Shown piece after piece: positions 59,401 to 64,000 of a DNA stretch of 64,000 nucleotides (position 1 is the first letter of the stretch; each line of letters starts with the position of its first letter). The notes beneath the pieces were generated by a model. The model ran no database searches. It saw only the letters and a list, made by a program, of their open reading frames with translations, and was not told where the DNA came from. The position numbers were made by a program, and so were the translations under genes. Origin of the DNA: Panicum virgatum (Eukaryota > Streptophyta > Magnoliopsida > Poales > Poaceae); the NCBI RefSeq assembly GCF_016808335.1, contig NC_053142.1:43071674-43135673 (forward strand), given 5' to 3'.

Positions 59401-62400
59401 TCTCTCGGGGCTACAACTACCGAATTCTAGCGCCAAAAGGATTGGGAGGAATGGCTGGTGCTCACCAGGCTCGGAAACGAAGGAAACGGGCCGGCGAAGT
59501 CGATGGCGAGGCTGACCGGCGGCGGAGCGGGGACGGTGGTCGCGGGCGGGGTTCGGCGGCCGTTCTCCGGGCGTCTGGACTCCGCGGATCGACTCCTGGC
59601 GAGCCTGCGAGGCCGGCAGATGGGTTAACAGGACCGGAGTGGCACCGGCGGCAAGAAATCGGAGCGGCAGAGGGCTCACCGGCGGCGCAGGGGAGCTCTG
59701 CTCCGACTCCGGAAGCACGGCGGCGTGGCTTGGGGTTTTCGGGGTGGCGGCGGGGTGGAGATGGGGCGCAGGGGGGTGCGGCTGGGGTTAAGAAGGAGGC
59801 CGAGCGGGGATTGCGGCGGGATAGGGATCCCGGCGAGCTCGCCGGTGATCCCGGGCGCGGTTGCGCGGAGCGGGGAAGGGAAAGAGGAGAGAGGGGGGGC
59901 TGACTCGTGGGCCATCCTCGTCAGCGGGAGCGCGGTGCGCTGGCTGCGGCGTTGACGCGGCGCCGACAGGTGGGGCCGGCAGGTCGGGCGGGCGAGGCGC
60001 GTGGCGTGCGGGATGACGCGGGGGCGCGCTGACGTGCGGGCCCAGGCGGTGCGGGTGAGAGGGAGGCAGGCTGCAGCTGGGCTTCAGCGCTGGCGCGCGT
60101 TGGGCCGAGGTGAGGGGAGCGCGGGGCGTAGGCGGGCTGGGCCACGCGGGGAGTTTGGGCCACGCACGGAAGGGAGAGGAGCTGGGCTGGGTTGGTGGTT
60201 GGCTTTGGGCCGGGTTTCAAGTTGGGTTGGGGTTTTCTATTTTCCTTCTCTTTTCTAATTCTAATTCAAACAAAGTTTGAATTCAAATTTGAATTTGAAT
60301 TCAAACCACACTCAAATAAAATTATGCACCAGCATGAATGCAACAAAAATTTAAACCTATGGCAAAATTTTAATACTTATGAAACAAAAATTAGATTAAA
60401 TGCCAACTAAGCACAATAAACCTTAGAGAAAATACTAAAGCCAATTAAATTTATTGATAAATACTGAAATTTAAAATTAGGGTGTTACATTCCCCTTTTG
60501 GAGAGGAAGCTTCCTCTTTTCCAGATGATGGGGGACGCCCCGTTCGAAGGTACCCGGATGGTGGAAGAGTTCCCTTCCGACGGAGTGTCCGCTCAGCGAG
60601 CGGGGCGGGCGGTGTCCCAGCCCCTGAGCAACCTCACGGACTATTGGAGGGTCTCGATGCGCCCCGACCCGTGGTACATTCAAGTGGTAAGTTTCATTTC
60701 TAGGCTTCGACATTGATGTTGCCCTTTTTTCCTGATCCTGGTCTCGCTTGCAGGGGTGAGCCACAAAGGATACCCCTCGGTTCCTCCGCTCCCCGAAATC
60801 CGAGCTGTGAACCGTTAGTTTGCGGAAAGGAAGAAGGAGCGGAAGGACGCAGAGAAACAGCGGCGCGACCGGAAGAGGAAGGAGGAGGCGAGGGACAAGG
60901 CGAACCGGGCACTGGAGAAGGAGGGCAAGCCGCCCATCCTGATGCCCGACTCCACGCCGGAGCCGGAGTCTCCGTCCTCGGCGGCGGCGGGCCAAGCCGA
61001 TTACTCGATGTGGCCCGAGTCTGACACAGAGAGGGCCGGGGGCCGGTCACCGGGCTAGCGTCGGGCTGCCACCGAGCCACCGGTGCAGGCCGAGGGCGAG
61101 GACATGCGCGCGCAGTCACCGGTCGAGGGGTCACCCGCGCAGCTGGACGCGGGGACCCTCGAACTGGCGTCCCCGCCGAGGGGTCAAACCGGCCCGGGCG
61201 CGACATCCGGTGGTAGCTCGGCGGGAGCCAGCGGGTCGTCGCGGTCCCCGAAGAGCGGCTCGAAGAAGCGCAAGCTCGACGCCGCATCAGGGTATGTTTC
61301 CCTCCGCTTGTTTTCTTCTTTCTTGCATGCTACTCCTGTCCGGTTCTGACGCTTTCCCCCCTCGGCTCAGCATGAGAGTCCCTGCCACCCGGACCGCTCT
61401 GCTAGCGCCCACCAAGGCCCTCAAGACGGGGAGGTCCGCGATGCCAAGCACTGCGCCACAGCCCTCAAGCGGGGGCCTCGGTCGGCAGCGGAAATCGCCG
61501 TGGAGCTCCGGGCGGCGATGGCCCGGGGGGCTGCGTCGGCCCGCGCACAATTGGGCATGAATGCCGCCGGTCAGCATGGGGCGAAGGACGCCATCCGGCC
61601 GAGCGCCGAGGAGGAATCCAGCCAGGGTGCTGAGGCAGAGACCGGCCGTGGCGGCGAGGAAGGCGCCGCCCGGCCGGACACCGGTGGAGAGGAGAGGACC
61701 GACAGGGCTGCGCCGGAGCAGCCCATTGGTCAGGTGGTGAGAACAGGCCCCGTCCCGGAGCCCACGGAGGCTAGGGATGAGGGAGCCACGGTGGTGGAGT
61801 CGGTGGTGCAGCCAGTGCTGCGGCCGGCTCCAGAGGTGGTGCCGGTGGTGGAGATGCGCCAGAAGTCGAGCAGGAGGGGAGGGTGTTGGGACAGTCCGAG
61901 GACCCGGAGTGGGTCGCCCCGAACATCGCCCCCCGGCGCTGCCGGCGTTGCCGCTTCTTTCGAGGGTGGCCTCGATGCTGGACAAGGGCCACCCACGGGA
62001 GCCGAGTGGGCGATGGTCCAGCACGGGGGCGCCCTGGGTTTTAATCGCAACGAGCAGGAGGAGGAGGAGGTCTGGAAGGCGCAGTACGAAGTCGGTTCCC
62101 AAATCCAAGCCGCCCTCGAACGCGCCTTTCAGTTCCATAAGACGACGGATTTCGAAATCAGTAGTGTAAGTGCCCTTCCCCGGGACTCGTCTATTTCTGA
62201 TCTCATTTGTGTATCTTTCGCTTACACCCTCCACCCGCAGTGGCTGAGGCAAATCTCGCACGACAAGAGTGCCGAGCTGGCCCAGCAATACTCCGAGGTG
62301 CAGTGGCTCGAGCAGCAGAATGCCACTGTGATCGAGCGACCGGGCGAGGCCAACACTTTGGTGTCCGATCTGGGGGCGCAAGACCGTGCGTGGAACGAGC

Positions 62401-63190
62401 TGGCCTGAGCCATCGAGAAGCGCGACGTCCAGAGGGCCGCGGCAGAGCAGATGGCCCAAGAGGTAAAGCTGCTCAATGCCACGCTACGGCAGAAGAATGA
62501 GGCTCTCGAGGCGAGGGCGGCCCAGTGCGCGCGGCTAGAGGAGGCTCGCGACGCGCTGGCTGTCTCCCTCACGGAGAAGGAGGCCCTCATCGAGAGGCAG
62601 GAAAACGCCATCCTCACCGCCGAGATTACCCTCACCGCTGCGAACGCGGAGATAGAAGAGGGGAGGAAAAGCATCGCGGGTAAGTACCATGGCTAAATTT
62701 AGTGTACTGGATTTTGCTGAGACTTATCTTTTGCTTCCGCTCAGAGCTGCGGAAGAAGGTGTCGGAGGATACCGCAGCAAAGGAGGCCCTCCAGGCCGTG
62801 TATGCGTCCCTGCAGAGGGACAGCGATGACTTGGAGGAAGCCACCATAGCCGCGTGCCAGGGTGCCGAGTCAGGCAGCTCGCTGGTTAGTCGCCTGAGAT
62901 CTTTAGGTGACCGGGTGACCGAGCAGCTCAGGGGCGCCCTCCGGCTCAGCGTCCAGAAGGCCCTTGGCATCGTCTTGACACACTACATCGTCGACTTCGA
63001 GCACCTGGCCACGGGCTACATCATCCCCGACGGCGATGATGACGCTAAGATCGAGGCTACGGAGCAGGCTGACACAGGTGCTGAAGGTGCTGCCACCACC
63101 TTGGCCGGGCTCTTCGAAGGTGACCTCTTCTCCGACGCCGCGGACGACAAAGAGGAGGGGCGCGACGAAGGGGGAGGCAGCAACCTGTAG
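56431..63190 (+). pseudogene. antisense extra ORF of the Gypsy element (Transposase_28, 'putative gypsy type transposon')
   Basis: The coding pattern opposes pol. The first exon contains the family core: a VVSLARLHERG block, FIRALYHHYGVELHNFAPNA, FVAVCEGYLGIPVHWDLWRH, then YIPCKMTTNNSEWDRVWFYL and PPERQARLEVYTNAL. It resumes after the solo LTR at 60495-60686 and continues over probable exons at about 60754-61291, 61370-62165, 62243-62691 and 62743-63190, which encode a charged linker and a long coiled coil ending in an acidic tail. Lesions: an extra G near 56599, TGA at 56855-56857, a one-base shift near 56962, a 3.36 kb LTR insertion at 57125, and stops near 60817 and 61057. The role of this family is unknown; it is found in Tat-type Gypsy elements of grasses. 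Confidence 0.8.
57130..60489. mobile_element. 3.36 kb solo LTR in the antisense ORF
   Basis: It begins TGTAACACCCGG and ends TTAGGGTGTTACA, with inverted TGTAACAC/GTGTTACA tips, and is flanked by the 5-bp duplication TTCCC (57125-57129 and 60490-60494). Removing it restores continuity of the conserved RRQRVLP...LERKLPLFQ region. It has an AT-rich start, a GC-rich core (59030-60200) and an AT-rich tail. It is the same LTR family as 16546-19323. Frames in the core have no recognised domain. Confidence 0.93.
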
Positions 63191-63769
63191 ATAGCCTGGG
63201 CTTCGAAGCCCGAGTAGATCAGTTAGGATTTTGCCTTACTTTTGCTTTGCTGTGTAAAGACAATATATTAACGGAGTGGCCGTTCGAGACCTTTGCGTGT
63301 ATTTGCGTGTTGTCTTTTCCTACTTATTTCTTCACGCCCTCGCGTGTTCATGCGACTTAGATAAACTTCTGCAAGGATTACCGCGTTCATAAACTGCTTA
63401 GGCATAGGGAGGTGAATGGGGATGCCGTATCCCGGAGGCATAGGCGGTCCCACGGCTCGGCCGGTCCCATGCCAAAGTTGTTTACGCCCTGCGTCCGTTT
63501 TTCTAAGTGTTCGAAAGACATAGGAGTGAAATTTTTTTTAGAAAAACATGACACTTTTGGGGACGTTTTGGGGGTTCCCCCCATTGTAGCCCCCGAGGGA
63601 GGCTCGGTTTTTCCGAGGGCAAAGTTGAGGCTCACTCAGTGTTGTGCGCGCATCCGAGCCCCCGAGGGTTCGGGCGACTCCCAAGAAATTTCAAAAGTAA
63701 AGCATACTTCTTTATTATCCCGGGAAACTTAAGATATGATTACAAAGTATGTAAAAATGACTTGGAATT
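63191..63769. other. spacer between the two opposed coding regions
   Basis: This 580-bp stretch separates the plus-strand stop (63188-63190) from the minus-strand pol stop (63770-63772). It contains the repeated gtagcccccgaggg-type phrase (63584) also seen at 55086 and near the LTR. No ORF is supported. Confidence 0.5.
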
Positions 63770-64000
63770 TCAATGATAGAAGCGATGTAGCTGCTGGATG
63801 TTCCAAGCGTTGGTGAAGACTTCGTTCTTTTCGTTAGCTAGCTTGTAGGTGGCGGCTTTAAGACTTCCGCTATGATGTACAGGCCTTCCCATGGCGGCTT
63901 GAGCTTGTGGCGTCCTCGGCTGTCTTGTTGTGACCTCAACACGAGGTCTCCCTTGTTGAGGTCTCGACGTCGGACCCTCTGCGGCTGGTATCGTCACAGG
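63770..64000 (-). CDS. Gypsy pol, integrase C-terminal end, partial
   Basis: The minus strand ends with LANEKNEVFTNAWNIQQLHR plus a short tail and TGA, which is the standard C terminus of plant Gypsy pol (NAWN-x-x-x-LRRFY). The upstream part, PPWEGLYIIAEVLKP, is in a different frame: a one- or two-base shift lies near 63857. This end of integrase contains the chromodomain-free C-terminal segment. The rest of pol lies outside the window. Confidence 0.85.
   Translation of the reverse strand, partial: PVTIPAAEGPTSRPQQGRPRVEVTTRQPRTPQAQAAMGRPVHHSGSLKAATYKLANEKNEVFTNAWNIQQLHRFYH

Larger units (their letters stand above)
52517..64000 (-). mobile_element. Ty3/Gypsy retrotransposon, Tat-lineage-like, 3' half
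   Basis: On the minus strand the order from the right edge is: end of pol (stop at 63772-63770), a long 3' region carrying an ORF in the opposite direction (56431-63190), and the 3' LTR (53793-52517). Extra ORFs between pol and the 3' LTR, often antisense, are known for the Tat lineage (Grande, Retand, RIRE2 and relatives). The purine-rich GGCTCGGGGTC directly before the LTR is a probable polypurine tract. The 5' half lies outside the window. Confidence 0.8.

Overview
This is nuclear DNA from a grass, most likely a panicoid cereal relative. The evidence is the transposon mix (grass-type Ty1/copia and Gypsy LTRs, CACTA, Harbinger, hAT and Mutator derivatives, truncated LINEs, a TRIM), plant splice signals, and one intact plant gene with 12 exons. 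Species cannot be fixed from the sequence alone. There is no prokaryotic operon, CRISPR array or viral genome here.

Layout. Positions 1-4252 hold the 5' part of a Ty1/copia element on the minus strand (pol start, gag, primer binding site, 1.6 kb LTR), inserted in an older LTR remnant (4253-4631). Positions 4632-10735 are a mosaic of GC-rich islands and AT-rich repeats that carries fragments of two unrelated host genes, a SMI1/KNR4-like gene and a phospholipase D gene. A MITE (10736-11078) separates it from an atypical bHLH transcription factor gene (11290-12756, minus) whose last exon I cannot find. Positions 13162-23190 are mainly repeats: a LINE tail, a copia solo LTR, a long diverged LTR, and a Mutator-like foldback element split by a Gypsy LTR. 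A possible alanine-rich gene or pseudogene lies at 23192-24216 (minus).

Positions 25819-30786 form one PIF/Harbinger transposon bounded by TTA target duplications. It carries a decayed transposase gene and is itself interrupted by a copia solo LTR and a hAT MITE. About 380 bp further on starts the best gene of the window, an intact SNF2-family chromatin remodeller of the CHR19/ETL1/SMARCAD1 type (31165-37945, 12 exons, 1023 codons), with a 5'-truncated LINE in its third intron.

From 42401 to 45325 there is a three-level nest: a CACTA MITE whose end was hit by a poly(A)-tailed retroposon, which was then hit by a TRIM. A second CACTA MITE lies at 46835-48062. Positions 52517 to the right edge belong to a large minus-strand Gypsy element with Tat-lineage architecture: LTR, long 3' region carrying an antisense extra ORF of the 'putative gypsy type transposon' (Transposase_28) family, then the C-terminal end of pol. 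That extra ORF is broken by frameshifts, stops and a 3.36 kb solo LTR.

The two host genes act separately (chromatin remodelling and transcription). Everything else is transposon biology, and most boundaries are fixed by target-site duplications read directly from the sequence. I did not find a clearly new molecular system. The strongest candidates for a second look are the antisense ORF, the palindrome arrays found in four different LTR families, the gene-fragment mosaic and the repeat-expanded N terminus of CHR19.
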